A stretch of DNA of 64,000 bases from Helicovermis profundi (GTDB lineage: Bacteria; Bacillota; Clostridia; Peptostreptococcales; Acidaminobacteraceae). Both the position numbers and the translations under genes were made by a program. Where the stretch lies: positions 1,756,001 to 1,820,000 of the forward strand of contig NZ_AP028654.1 of assembly GCF_033097505.1 (NCBI RefSeq), written 5' to 3'. Shown in pieces: positions 1 through 8,123 of this stretch (position 1 is its first letter; every line of letters starts with the position of its first letter). The notes under the pieces are model-generated. The model did no database searches. It saw only the letters and a list, made by a program, of their open reading frames with translations, and was not told where the DNA came from.

Positions 1-160
1 GAATTCTACCACGGTAATATTTTTCGCCTTTTTTTAGTTCAAAAGTTTTATTAAAAATAACACTTTTGAGGCAATCAATGATATCTTTATCAACAAAATA
101 CCTATTTGTTGTTTTAATTGATTTGGTAAATTTTTTAAGAACTTCATATTCTCTATCCAT
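1..160 (-). CDS. RES-like protein, N-terminal part (runs off the window)
   Basis: An open frame starts at the ATG complementary to 158-160 and runs off the left edge after 53 codons. The peptide begins MDREYEVLKKF and reaches KGEKYYRGRI at the edge. The YYRGRI end resembles the first conserved strand of RES domains (usually LYRAR). Those are NAD-degrading toxins, usually paired with Xre antitoxins. It lies beyond the leftmost attC, so it is the cargo of the next cassette. The RES assignment rests on one short motif and is tentative. Confidence 0.4.
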   Translation of the reverse strand, partial: MDREYEVLKKFTKSIKTTNRYFVDKDIIDCLKSVIFNKTFELKKGEKYYRGRI

Positions 161-202
161 AAATACCCACTTTTGAATATTATTACAATTTGAAAAATTT
201 CT

Positions 203-327
203 GCTAACGTTCCCGCAATTTCCGTCGTATCCCTATCTTTACTTCGTTTTATCTTTTAAAACTCATATACAATTTAATCTCAAACTCTTTAAACACAAGG
301 GATATGAAGGAAATTGATGTGTTAGAC
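203..327 (-). repeat. attC-like site 1 (kinase cassette)
   Basis: On the minus strand it starts GTCTAAC, a perfect RYYYAAC R'' box, and ends GGGAACGTTAGC at R'. Between the cores, CAATTTCC pairs with GGAAATTG and TATCC with GGATA, separated by unpaired bases and an AT-rich centre of about 60 bp. This is the imperfect long stem expected of integron attC sites. It is the 3' recombination site of the kinase cassette. Confidence 0.85.
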
Positions 328-336
328 GAAGGTTTT

Positions 337-1515
337 CTACGGTATCCATTTTCCAACTATAGACTGTTCAAATGCTTCTCTTATTTCTACTATAGATGAA
401 TAACGCTCAGAAATTTTATCAGATATACCTTTATTTATAAACTCATTTAAGGTGCTATTCGGTTTTAGTTTTATCTTTTTTCTACCTGTCATTATAAAGT
501 AAATTAAACGAGTTAAAGCAAATGTTTCATGTTCAATTTTATAATCCTTAAAATTTCCGTACATTGCTAATTTAGGGTCGTTTAATGAGCCTTTGAACTC
601 TGTAGATAAACTAGTCAAGTTACTATTTTTTCTTTTAACCAACCCAAAATCTGAAATTTTTATAACTTCAACATCGTGGTATATCTTAAGCAATATATTT
701 GTCGTACTTATATCTCGATGGAGTAATCCTTGACTATGAATATAGTCTAATCCTTTGAATACTTGTCTTACAAATGAAATTCGTTGACTAAATTTCACTT
801 TGTCATTATTACTTAATATGTATTTATCCATAGTAATATCTGCATATTCCATCGTATATTCTAAATCATCAACATTAAATTTGTAAACTTCTAATACATA
901 TGGTGAATTCAATTTATTCATTTCATTAAATTCTTCTTTAAATCTAATAATTTCCTTATCCTCTAAATCTACCTTGGCTTTTTTCAAAGCAAAAGTTTTA
1001 TTGTAAAATTCATCTTTATACTTATATACATTTGCATATGAACCATCACCAATCATTTTAAGTTCATACGCTTTCATTACATCGTTAACTCTAACTGTAT
1101 TTTTAAGTGAAAAAATAGCTTCATATTCTTTTAAAACAATTTTTTCAAATTCCTCTGGAATTGGGCTTCCACCTGAAGAATCAAGAAATAATTTACATTT
1201 TTCAATAACAACTGAATAGTATTCCGTAATTGAAAATTCATATTCAGTGTTAATCAAAGCTCTACAGACATTTTCGTATTCATCTATTATGTGAATAAAG
1301 TCTCTACTCGGATCAGCCCAATAATGTAAATTTCTCAATGCGCTATTAATATTAGCAAAATGCCAAAATAATAGACTGTGATAGACTGAAAATAATTCTT
1401 TCATAATTAAATTTTCTATAGCTTCATAGTTAGTAGAATATAAATCTTTATTAGATAATTCTATAGAATTATTCCACTCTAATAATTTTTGCTCAATATA
1501 TTTTAATCGGTCCAT
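337..1515 (-). CDS. Ser/Thr protein kinase, cassette-borne
   Basis: A eukaryotic-type (Hanks) kinase of 392 aa. The first 150 residues are a helical domain I do not recognise. The kinase domain follows: glycine loop GDGSYANVY at about 154, ATP-anchoring lysine in FALKK, catalytic HRDISTTN and metal-binding DFG. The C-lobe is short and the protein ends in FEQSIVGKWIP. No membrane segment or PASTA repeat is seen, so it is cytoplasmic and unlike PrkC. AAGGAGA precedes the ATG. It is the only gene in its cassette. The substrate is unknown; a defence or stress role is inferred from context only. Confidence 0.85.
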   Translation of the reverse strand: MDRLKYIEQKLLEWNNSIELSNKDLYSTNYEAIENLIMKELFSVYHSLLFWHFANINSALRNLHYWADPSRDFIHIIDEYENVCRALINTEYEFSITEYYSVVIEKCKLFLDSSGGSPIPEEFEKIVLKEYEAIFSLKNTVRVNDVMKAYELKMIGDGSYANVYKYKDEFYNKTFALKKAKVDLEDKEIIRFKEEFNEMNKLNSPYVLEVYKFNVDDLEYTMEYADITMDKYILSNNDKVKFSQRISFVRQVFKGLDYIHSQGLLHRDISTTNILLKIYHDVEVIKISDFGLVKRKNSNLTSLSTEFKGSLNDPKLAMYGNFKDYKIEHETFALTRLIYFIMTGRKKIKLKPNSTLNEFINKGISDKISERYSSIVEIREAFEQSIVGKWIP

Positions 1516-1544
1516 TTATTTCTCCTTGTAAGTTGAAATCTTTC

Positions 1545-1669
1545 GTCTAACGTTCCCACAGTTACCGTCGTATCCATATTTTTTATTTCAATTTATACTT
1601 TAAGTTCATATATAAGTAATTAGTAATCTCTTTAAACACGAGGATATGAAGGGAACTGGTGTGTTAGAG
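1545..1669 (-). repeat. attC-like site 2 (hicAB cassette)
   Basis: The TAAC core is at 1548-1551 and the GTTA core at 1663-1666. The inner arms carry the variant pair GGGAACTG / CAGTTACC in place of GGAAATTG / CAATTTCC, so base-pairing is kept while sequence changes. It closes the 3' side (array direction) of the hicAB cassette. Confidence 0.83.
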
Positions 1670-1683
1670 AGCGTTTAAATCGT

Positions 1684-1712
1684 TTGACTCATTAATAAAA
1701 CACGTGTATAAT
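1684..1712 (+). promoter_or_regulatory. hicAB promoter
   Basis: TTGACT at 1684-1689 and TATAAT at 1707-1712 with a 17-bp spacer, a near-consensus sigma-A promoter inside the cassette. It explains how an operon inverted relative to the array can be expressed without a cassette-array promoter. Confidence 0.85.
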
Positions 1713-1781
1713 GTACGTATAGGATGAAAGTTTTTCTTTTTAGGTTTTGTTTTTATTCTAAATAATTAATTGGAGGGAATA

Positions 1782-1988
1782 ATGAACTCTCGTTCTTATA
1801 ACTCAAAAGAACTACTTAAAATACTTTTAAATGATGGATGGAAAGTTATTAGAATCAAAGGTTCTCATCACCAACTTAGACATCCTCATAAAGATGGCTT
1901 AGTTACTATTCCACATCCTAAAAAAGATTTACCTCGTAAAACTATCGAAAGTATTCTAAAACAAGCTGGTTTAAAAAAATTTAGTTAG
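1782..1988 (+). CDS. hicA: HicA family mRNA interferase toxin
   Basis: HicA toxins are small double-stranded-RNA-binding-fold ribonucleases that cleave mRNA. The sequence has the family signature: an N-terminal helix (SKELLKILLNDGW), the strand with catalytic histidine GSHHQLRHP, then VTIPHPKKDLPRKTIESILKQAGL. The ATG at 1782 is chosen because GGAGGG at 1772-1777 sits at correct spacing; an in-frame TTG at 1770 lies upstream of that site. At 68 aa it is full length. It precedes hicB by 35 bp and has its own promoter. The pair is inverted relative to every other cassette gene. Confidence 0.93.
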   Translation: MNSRSYNSKELLKILLNDGWKVIRIKGSHHQLRHPHKDGLVTIPHPKKDLPRKTIESILKQAGLKKFS

Positions 1989-2023
1989 CTTATTATAATT
2001 AATACATGAAAGTAGGTGCTACT

Positions 2024-2431
2024 ATGTACAAAGATAGATATATTTTTCCAGCAATTTTTCATTATGCCGACGATGGCATATCTGTTGAATTTCCAGACTT
2101 AGCAGGATGTTTTTCATATGGAAGCAATGATATAGAAGCTGTTTCCAATGCCAAAGAAGCTTTAGAATTACACCTTTACGGTCTTGAAGACGATAATGAA
2201 ATTATCCCTAATCCAAGCAATATTCAACACATTAAACACTCTGAGAATGAAACAATCGTGCTAATTGATGTATGGATGATATCAGTTAGAGACTATATGA
2301 AAAATAAAGCTGTTAAGAAAACTTTAACAATTCCTAAATGGTTAAACGATGTTGCTATTGAAAACAAAGTTAATTTTTCGCATTTATTACAACTCGCAAT
2401 TAAAGACTATTTAGGTATTCACAAAGACTAA
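2024..2431 (+). CDS. hicB: HicB family antitoxin
   Basis: The N-terminal half is the HicB partial RNase-H-like fold, with YIFPAIFHYADDGISVEFPDLAGCFSYG and the following helix that packs on HicA. The C-terminal 45 residues (KKTLTIPKWLNDVAIE...LLQLAIKDYL) form a ribbon-helix-helix segment expected to bind the operon's operator. The ATG at 2024 has AGGTG at 2014-2018; an ATG at 2006 lacks a ribosome site. HicB neutralises HicA and usually autoregulates. Toxin-antitoxin cassettes are common in chromosomal integrons and are thought to stabilise the array. Confidence 0.92.
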   Translation: MYKDRYIFPAIFHYADDGISVEFPDLAGCFSYGSNDIEAVSNAKEALELHLYGLEDDNEIIPNPSNIQHIKHSENETIVLIDVWMISVRDYMKNKAVKKTLTIPKWLNDVAIENKVNFSHLLQLAIKDYLGIHKD

Positions 2432-2435
2432 TTTT

Positions 2436-2458
2436 GACCTCAATTGAGGTCTTTTTTA
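2436..2458 (+). terminator. hicAB intrinsic terminator
   Basis: GACCTCAATTGAGGTC is a 16-base perfect palindrome followed by six T residues, starting 5 bp after the hicB stop codon. Confidence 0.85.
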
Positions 2459-2476
2459 TTTCCAGATTTTAATGCT

Positions 2477-2600
2477 CGCTAACGTTCCCACAGTTACCGT
2501 CGTATCCTATCTTTGCTTCATTTTATTCTTTAAAATTTATAGCAAGTAACTCGATATCTCTTTAGTCGCAAAGGATATGAAGGGAACTGGTGTGTTATAA
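2477..2600 (-). repeat. attC-like site 3 (repeat cassette A)
   Basis: TAAC at 2480-2483 and GTTA at 2594-2597, with the GTTACC-type inner arms. Identical over its length to attC 13 at 10286, because both belong to copies of the same ORF-less cassette. Confidence 0.83.
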
Positions 2601-3110
2601 GAAGGTGCTGCATGTTTTAACAACACATTAATTTTATCAATTGTTTAAAATATTCGCTCAAATAATTCATTTTTCGTGAGCAATTACTTCACTTTCTTAA
2701 TACAAAGTTGACGCGTCGCATCTAAAACCTTCAATCTAAATTAAAATGTCTTTCGCGAACAATTGCTCTACTTTCTAAATACAAAGTTAGCGCGTCGCAT
2801 TTAAAACCTTCAGCCCAAACCAAACTATATTTCGTGAGCATTTGCTCCACTTTCTTAAATGCAAAATGGCGCGTCGCATTTAAAACCTTAAACTCAAACC
2901 AAAACATCTTTCGCGAACATTTACTCTACTTTCTTAAATACAAAATGGCGCGTCGCATTTAAAACCTTCGACTCAAAACAAAATATCTTCGCGAACATTT
3001 GCTCCACTTTCTTAAATGCAAAATGGCGCGTCGCATCTGAATTATTTTTTACTTATATATCAATATAAAACAATTATATTTTTTGATGCATAATCTAATG
3101 TAGTTCTTTC
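2601..3110. repeat. ORF-less cassette A: five 79-bp tandem repeats
   Basis: No credible gene occupies this cassette. Five tandem units begin at TTCGTGAG/TTCGCGAA (2673, 2752, 2831, 2910, 2988). Each contains a short AT-rich hairpin (for example CCACTTT with AAAATGG) and the block GCGCGTCGCAT. They sit between a left flank (GCTGCATGTTTTAACAACA) and a right flank (GATGCATAATCTAATG) that recur in four other cassettes. Unit sequence varies while arms stay roughly complementary, so a structured RNA or DNA element is more likely than a protein. Copied exactly at 10410-10919. Confidence 0.8.
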
Positions 3111-3235
3111 TTATAACGTTCCCGCAATTTCCGTCGTATCCCTATTTTTGTTTCGATTTGTTTTTTTAGTTCATATCCACGTAAATCGCAATCTCTTTAA
3201 ACACAAGGGATATGAAGGTAATTGGCGTGTTATGT
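3111..3235 (-). repeat. attC-like site 4 (182-aa cassette, left copy)
   Basis: TAAC at 3114-3117, GTTA at 3229-3232, GGAAATTG-type arms. Identical to attC 15; the two diverge from each other only outside the TAAC core. Confidence 0.85.
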
Positions 3236-3260
3236 GTAGGAAAAAGCGTTAAATGTAATT

Positions 3261-3809
3261 CTACTTTGATAATTCTGTATAGTCTTTAATTACAGCTTCT
3301 ATTCCATTGAAAATTTCTTTACCTTCAAATAGACCATTATAATTCTTATACACAAAATCTAATTCATCTATATCATCTAAGCTATCAAGATATTTAACAT
3401 CAAGCTTTATCAAATTACTTAACTTAATAACAACTTTTAATATTTCAAATAATTCCTTTTCATTATATTTCTTTACTAATTCTTCTGCTTCGCCTTCGAT
3501 GTGTGGTGAAACAATATCTCCGTTGTATAAAAATCCTAAATGGAGCATATTAAATTTCTTATTAAAAAATAAATTATATCCTTTATAAACCTCATTTTTT
3601 TTATTAATTAGTGTAAATATACTTCCATTAACACTAACTTCTTCAACAACATCATTTGTCACAATTGTATAACCCTTTTTAATATCTTTTGAAAAGCATT
3701 TCGATAAATCTTTGACTATTAGTTTTTCACCAACGGAATCTAATTTTGTATATAATTCTGTACTCATATTTTCTAATACCTTACAACTTTTAATAAATTC
3801 TTTTTTCAT
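3261..3809 (-). CDS. Hypothetical 182-aa cassette protein, copy 1
   Basis: I do not recognise this family. The protein is soluble, acidic and Lys/Glu-rich, without signal peptide or membrane segments. The middle looks like a small beta-rich domain (VSVNGSIFTLINKKNEVY, FNMLHLGFLYNGDIV) and the C-terminal third is helical (KELFEILKVVIKLSNLIKLD). AGGGGGAAT precedes the ATG at good spacing. It is the only gene of its cassette. The whole cassette, including attC, is repeated without change at 11480-12294, where it is the first cassette of the array. Confidence 0.75.
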   Translation of the reverse strand: MKKEFIKSCKVLENMSTELYTKLDSVGEKLIVKDLSKCFSKDIKKGYTIVTNDVVEEVSVNGSIFTLINKKNEVYKGYNLFFNKKFNMLHLGFLYNGDIVSPHIEGEAEELVKKYNEKELFEILKVVIKLSNLIKLDVKYLDSLDDIDELDFVYKNYNGLFEGKEIFNGIEAVIKDYTELSK

Positions 3810-3925
3810 TTTTTATTCCCCCTATCATTACAATAATTTATATTTAATACATTAAACTTGTAAAAAATTTTACCATTTAATTAATCACTTGAATTTTATA
3901 ATAACAATATCTAGCTTTTGCTTTC

Positions 3926-4048
3926 ACATAACGTTCCCGCAGTTTCCGTCGTATCCCTATATTTGTTTCGATTTATTCTTTAAATTCATATACAAGCAAA
4001 TCGCAAACTTTTAAACACGAGGATATGATGAAAATTGGCGTGTTATGC
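3926..4048 (-). repeat. attC-like site 5 (first pyrophosphatase-Nudix cassette)
   Basis: TAAC at 3929-3932, GTTA at 4042-4045. The inner arm reads ATTTTCATCATATCC on the minus strand, a variant shared only with attC 6. Confidence 0.85.
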
Positions 4049-4067
4049 GATGAGCAGAGCGATTTTT

Positions 4068-4817
4068 TTATAAATATTCTATTAATTTTTCTGGATGAAA
4101 TACTTTATTTTTTGATTTAAATTCATCCGGATGTACCAGTTTAAACTTACTTTCGACAATATCTCCAGTCATAGCTTTACCATCAAGTATTTTAGGATTA
4201 ATTTCTAACTCAACATTGTATATTTGAACAATTTCATGAGCCTTCATTCCATCTATTTCAAACATGTTAGTTAAAGTCTTAAACAAAGAAAAATCCACTA
4301 TTTCACAACCTATTTCTTCATTAATCTCTCTCTTTAAAGCATCATCATTATTTTCAAGAAATTCTATACCTCCACCTGGTAAATGATAGTATGTTTCATC
4401 TTTACACACTTCTTCTAAAACTAAAATTTTATCCTCTGATTTTATTAACGCTTTAACTGTATTTCTAATTGATTTCTTTATATAATCGAAAGTTATTATA
4501 TCTGATTCAAAAAAACGTTCTTGAAACTCAGTTAGTGCTTGTATCTGCTCTTTACTATAGCTATTCAATTCCTTTGCTAGTACTAGTTTATCTTCATTAT
4601 CATTTTTACGATTAATTATTCCAATTACTTTTCCCTCATACTCAGATAGTGGTTCGAATTCACCTAAAATATATGCATCAATTTCTTCACCATCTCCTGC
4701 AATCGTTCCTTCAATATATCCGTAATTTATTGGATAAAACAAATCATATTTTGGATGCTTTGAACCCAATGGTCTATCAATTTTTATCTTTACAGTTTGT
4801 CCTAAATATTTATTCAT
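4068..4817 (-). CDS. Pyrophosphatase-like / Nudix hydrolase fusion, copy 1
   Basis: Two domains are visible in 249 aa. Residues 1-110 resemble a short soluble inorganic pyrophosphatase: GQTVKIKIDRPLGSKHPKYD, YPINYGYI, then AGDGEEIDAYILG, which keeps spaced metal-binding acidic residues. Residues 115-249 form a Nudix domain: GGGIEFLE...LKREINEEIG matches the Nudix box G-x5-E-x7-RE-x2-EE-x-G. The likely chemistry is hydrolysis of a nucleoside-diphosphate-linked compound, perhaps followed by pyrophosphate cleavage; the substrate is unknown. An identical protein is encoded by the next cassette; the genes differ by one silent base (4074 versus 5005). AAGGGA precedes the start. Confidence 0.85.
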   Translation of the reverse strand: MNKYLGQTVKIKIDRPLGSKHPKYDLFYPINYGYIEGTIAGDGEEIDAYILGEFEPLSEYEGKVIGIINRKNDNEDKLVLAKELNSYSKEQIQALTEFQERFFESDIITFDYIKKSIRNTVKALIKSEDKILVLEEVCKDETYYHLPGGGIEFLENNDDALKREINEEIGCEIVDFSLFKTLTNMFEIDGMKAHEIVQIYNVELEINPKILDGKAMTGDIVESKFKLVHPDEFKSKNKVFHPEKLIEYL

Positions 4818-4856
4818 AATATTCCCTTTCTCAACATTTACTTCGCTCTGCTTTTT

Positions 4857-4979
4857 GCATAACGTTCCCGCAGTTTCCGTCGTATCCCTATATTTGTTTC
4901 GATTTATTCTTTAAATTCATATACAAGCAAATCGCAAACTTTTAAACACGAGGATATGATGAAAATTGGCGTGTTATGC
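4857..4979 (-). repeat. attC-like site 6 (second pyrophosphatase-Nudix cassette)
   Basis: TAAC at 4860-4863, GTTA at 4973-4976; same sequence as attC 5. The two sites bound a perfect 931-bp tandem duplication. Confidence 0.85.
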
Positions 4980-4998
4980 GATGAGCAGAGCGATTTTT

Positions 4999-5748
4999 TT
5001 ATAAGTATTCTATTAATTTTTCTGGATGAAATACTTTATTTTTTGATTTAAATTCATCCGGATGTACCAGTTTAAACTTACTTTCGACAATATCTCCAGT
5101 CATAGCTTTACCATCAAGTATTTTAGGATTAATTTCTAACTCAACATTGTATATTTGAACAATTTCATGAGCCTTCATTCCATCTATTTCAAACATGTTA
5201 GTTAAAGTCTTAAACAAAGAAAAATCCACTATTTCACAACCTATTTCTTCATTAATCTCTCTCTTTAAAGCATCATCATTATTTTCAAGAAATTCTATAC
5301 CTCCACCTGGTAAATGATAGTATGTTTCATCTTTACACACTTCTTCTAAAACTAAAATTTTATCCTCTGATTTTATTAACGCTTTAACTGTATTTCTAAT
5401 TGATTTCTTTATATAATCGAAAGTTATTATATCTGATTCAAAAAAACGTTCTTGAAACTCAGTTAGTGCTTGTATCTGCTCTTTACTATAGCTATTCAAT
5501 TCCTTTGCTAGTACTAGTTTATCTTCATTATCATTTTTACGATTAATTATTCCAATTACTTTTCCCTCATACTCAGATAGTGGTTCGAATTCACCTAAAA
5601 TATATGCATCAATTTCTTCACCATCTCCTGCAATCGTTCCTTCAATATATCCGTAATTTATTGGATAAAACAAATCATATTTTGGATGCTTTGAACCCAA
5701 TGGTCTATCAATTTTTATCTTTACAGTTTGTCCTAAATATTTATTCAT
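4999..5748 (-). CDS. Pyrophosphatase-like / Nudix hydrolase fusion, copy 2
   Basis: The protein is identical to the one encoded at 4068-4817, with the same pyrophosphatase-like N-terminus and Nudix box. The penultimate tyrosine codon is TAC here and TAT in the left copy, the only change seen in the gene. The 931-bp spacing equals one complete cassette, so the pair arose by a cassette-level event (re-insertion or unequal exchange between attC sites), not by duplication of the gene alone. Confidence 0.85.
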   Translation of the reverse strand: MNKYLGQTVKIKIDRPLGSKHPKYDLFYPINYGYIEGTIAGDGEEIDAYILGEFEPLSEYEGKVIGIINRKNDNEDKLVLAKELNSYSKEQIQALTEFQERFFESDIITFDYIKKSIRNTVKALIKSEDKILVLEEVCKDETYYHLPGGGIEFLENNDDALKREINEEIGCEIVDFSLFKTLTNMFEIDGMKAHEIVQIYNVELEINPKILDGKAMTGDIVESKFKLVHPDEFKSKNKVFHPEKLIEYL

Positions 5749-5787
5749 AATATTCCCTTTCTCAACATTTACTTCGCTCTGCTTTTT

Positions 5788-5912
5788 GCATAACGTTCCC
5801 GCAGTTACCGTCGTGTCCCCTCTTTGCTTCTATTTATTTTTTACCACCAATATCTATGTAACTCTATGTACCTTTAATCACAAGGGATATGATGGGAACT
5901 GACGTGTTATCT
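5788..5912 (-). repeat. attC-like site 7 (membrane-protein cassette)
   Basis: TAAC at 5791-5794, GTTA at 5906-5909. The variable loop differs from all neighbours (TTTTTTACCACCAATATC), and the arm reads GTCGTGTCC in place of GTCGTATCC. Confidence 0.83.
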
Positions 5913-5925
5913 GCTGAGCCACAAA

Positions 5926-6447
5926 CTAATTAATCTTACTTTTTACCACATTGATTTTTTCTCTATTTCTTATCAGTAATGTTCCAATAATTAAAGTTAA
6001 TGCTCGTCCACTTAATTGTATAAAGGATATTATCCTGAAATTATTGTAAAACTGATTTCCATCATATAATTTACTCATAGTAGAGATTGAAGTAAAAGTT
6101 CGTAATATGTTAGAAGCACTAAACAAAATTACAGAAATTCCTAATATGAATAAAACAATACTTTGAATTTTTTGATAATTAATATCACTAATAATTTCTG
6201 CATCACCATTATTCTCATTTTTTAATATAATTTTTACAACTGATTCTGAGAAATACCAAAATATTAACCCAGCTATCAATAATAATAAATATTCTGAAAA
6301 AATAAGACTATTCTCTAAAATATCTTCTATCTTAATTCCATTTAAAAAACTTAAAGAAATAAAACTAACACCTTCACCCATTACTACATATATTAGATAA
6401 ACACCTAATGATTTTAATGACAAATTTGCAATTCTTATAATATTCAT
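5926..6447 (-). CDS. Hypothetical membrane protein, cassette-borne
   Basis: 173 aa with about four hydrophobic segments: residues 10-35, 45-70 (LLLLIAGLIFWYF), 95-115 (SIVLFILGISVILFSA) and 140-160 (SGRALTLIIGTLLI). A charged loop (KNENNGDAEIISDINYQK) separates the second and third. The C-terminus is basic. No enzyme or transporter motif is recognised. AAGGAG lies about 12 bases before the ATG, rather far. It is the sole gene of its cassette. The function is unknown; small membrane proteins are frequent integron cargo. Confidence 0.7.
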   Translation of the reverse strand: MNIIRIANLSLKSLGVYLIYVVMGEGVSFISLSFLNGIKIEDILENSLIFSEYLLLLIAGLIFWYFSESVVKIILKNENNGDAEIISDINYQKIQSIVLFILGISVILFSASNILRTFTSISTMSKLYDGNQFYNNFRIISFIQLSGRALTLIIGTLLIRNREKINVVKSKIN

Positions 6448-6539
6448 ATTTTTTTATAATTCTCCTTCTTATTTTATACTCTACATCTTTAATTGTTTTC
6501 TAATTTACAAAGTGTATTATTTCATGTTTGTGGCTTTTC

Positions 6540-6664
6540 AGATAACGTTCCCGCAGTTTCCGTCGTGTCCCCTCTTTACTTCGTTTTATCTTTTAAAGTT
6601 CCTATCCTAATAACTCAACCTCTCTTTAATCACAAGGGATATGAAGGGAACTGGCGTGTTATGT
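6540..6664 (-). repeat. attC-like site 8 (repeat cassette B)
   Basis: TAAC at 6543-6546, GTTA at 6658-6661. It has mixed arms: the outer R' arm has GCAGTTTCC while the other arm has GGGAACTGG, so one stem position is mismatched. Confidence 0.82.
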
Positions 6665-7173
6665 GCCGGTACTGCATGTTTTAACAACAATTTATTTTTT
6701 CAATTCTTTATAAACATTCGCTCTAATAAGATATTTTTCGCGAGCAATTACTTCTCTTTCTAAACACAAAGTTAACGCGTCGCATCTAAAACATTCAATC
6801 TAAACTAAAATGTCTTTCGCGAACAATTGCTCTACTTTCTAAATACAAAGTTAGCGCGTCGCATTTAAAACCTTCAACCAAAACTAAATTATCTTTCGCG
6901 AACAATTGCTCCGCTTTCTAAATACAAAGTTAACGCGTCGCACTTAAACCTTCAACTAAAACCTAAACAACTTTCGCGAACAATTACTCTACTTTATTAA
7001 TTACAAAGTGGCGCGTCGCATTAAAACCTTCAGCTAAAACCAGAATATCTTTCGCGAACAATTGCTACACTTCCTTAATTACAAAATGACGCGTCGCATC
7101 TGAATTATTCTTCACTTCTATATCAATATAAAATAATTATATTTTTTGATGCATAATCTAATGCAGTTCTGTC
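6665..7173. repeat. ORF-less cassette B: five repeats of the 79-bp family
   Basis: Units start at 6737, 6816, 6895, 6973 and 7051 (spacings 79, 79, 78, 78). It is the most divergent member of the family: stems read for example CTACTTT-AAAGTGG with a G-T pair where cassette A has CCACTTT. Both flanks (ACTGCATGTTTTAACAACA and GATGCATAATCTAATG) are preserved. No ribosome site or long frame is seen on either strand. Confidence 0.78.
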
Positions 7174-7298
7174 ACATAACGTTCCCGCAATTTCCGTCGT
7201 ATCCCTATCTTTGCTTCGTTTTATTCTTTAAGTTCATATATATGTAAAGCGTAATCACTTTAAACACAAGGGATATGAAGGAAATTGTCGTGTTATGT
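7174..7298 (-). repeat. attC-like site 9 (257-aa cassette)
   Basis: TAAC at 7177-7180, GTTA at 7292-7295, GGAAATTG-type arms with full complementarity in the central octamer. Confidence 0.85.
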
Positions 7299-7313
7299 GC
7301 AGTTAATTACGAA

Positions 7314-8087
7314 TTACTGAATTGATTCTAAATAATTCAAATGCTCCAATAAATAAATCCCAGCACCGCTGAATTTTATACTTTCATCAGTATTTACGCT
7401 AGCATCACCTGGACTATCATCATCAATATCGATTTCAGCTTCTATACTACGAATTACAATTTGATACGCAATACATTTTTCTGCTGTTAGCTCTAAACTA
7501 TTATCCACATTAATTTCTTTCTCTTTGCAATAATTCTTAAAACCTCTATACAAATCAAACCAAACTATTTTACTATTACGTCTTCTAATATCCCTATAAT
7601 AGTAAAAATAATTCTTAATAATTATTAAGTTATCAATGTCAAAATCATTAAATGATTGTAGTGCATTTATACATATCAAATCCTTATAATCAAACTCTTC
7701 GTCAGAGTTTATTCTCCTATTAAATATCAAACCAATTAAAAACGATGATTTAGTTGAATTGGAATTTATTGCTTTATTCACACTATCAGTCACATATTCT
7801 GCTCTTTTCTCATCTTTTATGTAATCATATAACCTATTAAGTTGTTTCTCAGTTGGCTCATTACATGCATTAAATCCCTTCAAAAAATGTGCTAATCTCT
7901 TTTTTACTATATAATTACGACCATTATTTAGTAATTTAACAATTTTAAAGGCATCACTAAATCCTTCTAATAAATCTTCATCTATCAAGCTATCTTTGCT
8001 TTCCATAAATGATGCTATTCTATCATTCATTGCATCAAAAATATTTTTAGATTTTATAACTTCAAAGTTTGTACCTTTATCGTCCAT
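7314..8087 (-). CDS. Hypothetical 257-aa cassette protein
   Basis: Not recognised. It is a soluble, helix-rich protein. The first 150 residues have heptad-like helices (ERIASFMES-type segments, LLEGFSDAFKIVKLLNNG). There is a basic/aromatic stretch YFYYYRDIRRRNSKIVWFD near 165-183. The C-terminal region is acidic (EAEIDIDDDSPGD) and ends with a hydrophobic helix. AGGAGAAAATATAA precedes the ATG. The overall look is that of uncharacterised phage-response or abortive-infection proteins, but no diagnostic motif supports this, so the function is left open. Confidence 0.7.
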   Translation of the reverse strand: MDDKGTNFEVIKSKNIFDAMNDRIASFMESKDSLIDEDLLEGFSDAFKIVKLLNNGRNYIVKKRLAHFLKGFNACNEPTEKQLNRLYDYIKDEKRAEYVTDSVNKAINSNSTKSSFLIGLIFNRRINSDEEFDYKDLICINALQSFNDFDIDNLIIIKNYFYYYRDIRRRNSKIVWFDLYRGFKNYCKEKEINVDNSLELTAEKCIAYQIVIRSIEAEIDIDDDSPGDASVNTDESIKFSGAGIYLLEHLNYLESIQ

Positions 8088-8123
8088 TTATATTTTCTCC
8101 TATCATATCAAGTAATTAATTTC

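Noticed and set aside
1770-1781. Upstream TTG start for hicA
   Set aside because: The ribosome site GGAGGG lies downstream of it and fits the ATG at 1782.
2673-3066. Peptides of 10-30 codons encoded by the 79-bp units (minus-strand ATG at GCGACGCGC, frames such as MRRAILHLRK)
   Set aside because: Some units give 25-30 codons, but others stop after 10 codons, none has a ribosome site, and frame and stop positions are not conserved from unit to unit.
6493-6684. Open frame on the + strand across attC 8
   Set aside because: It is the translation of the recombination site itself and its spacer, with no ribosome site.
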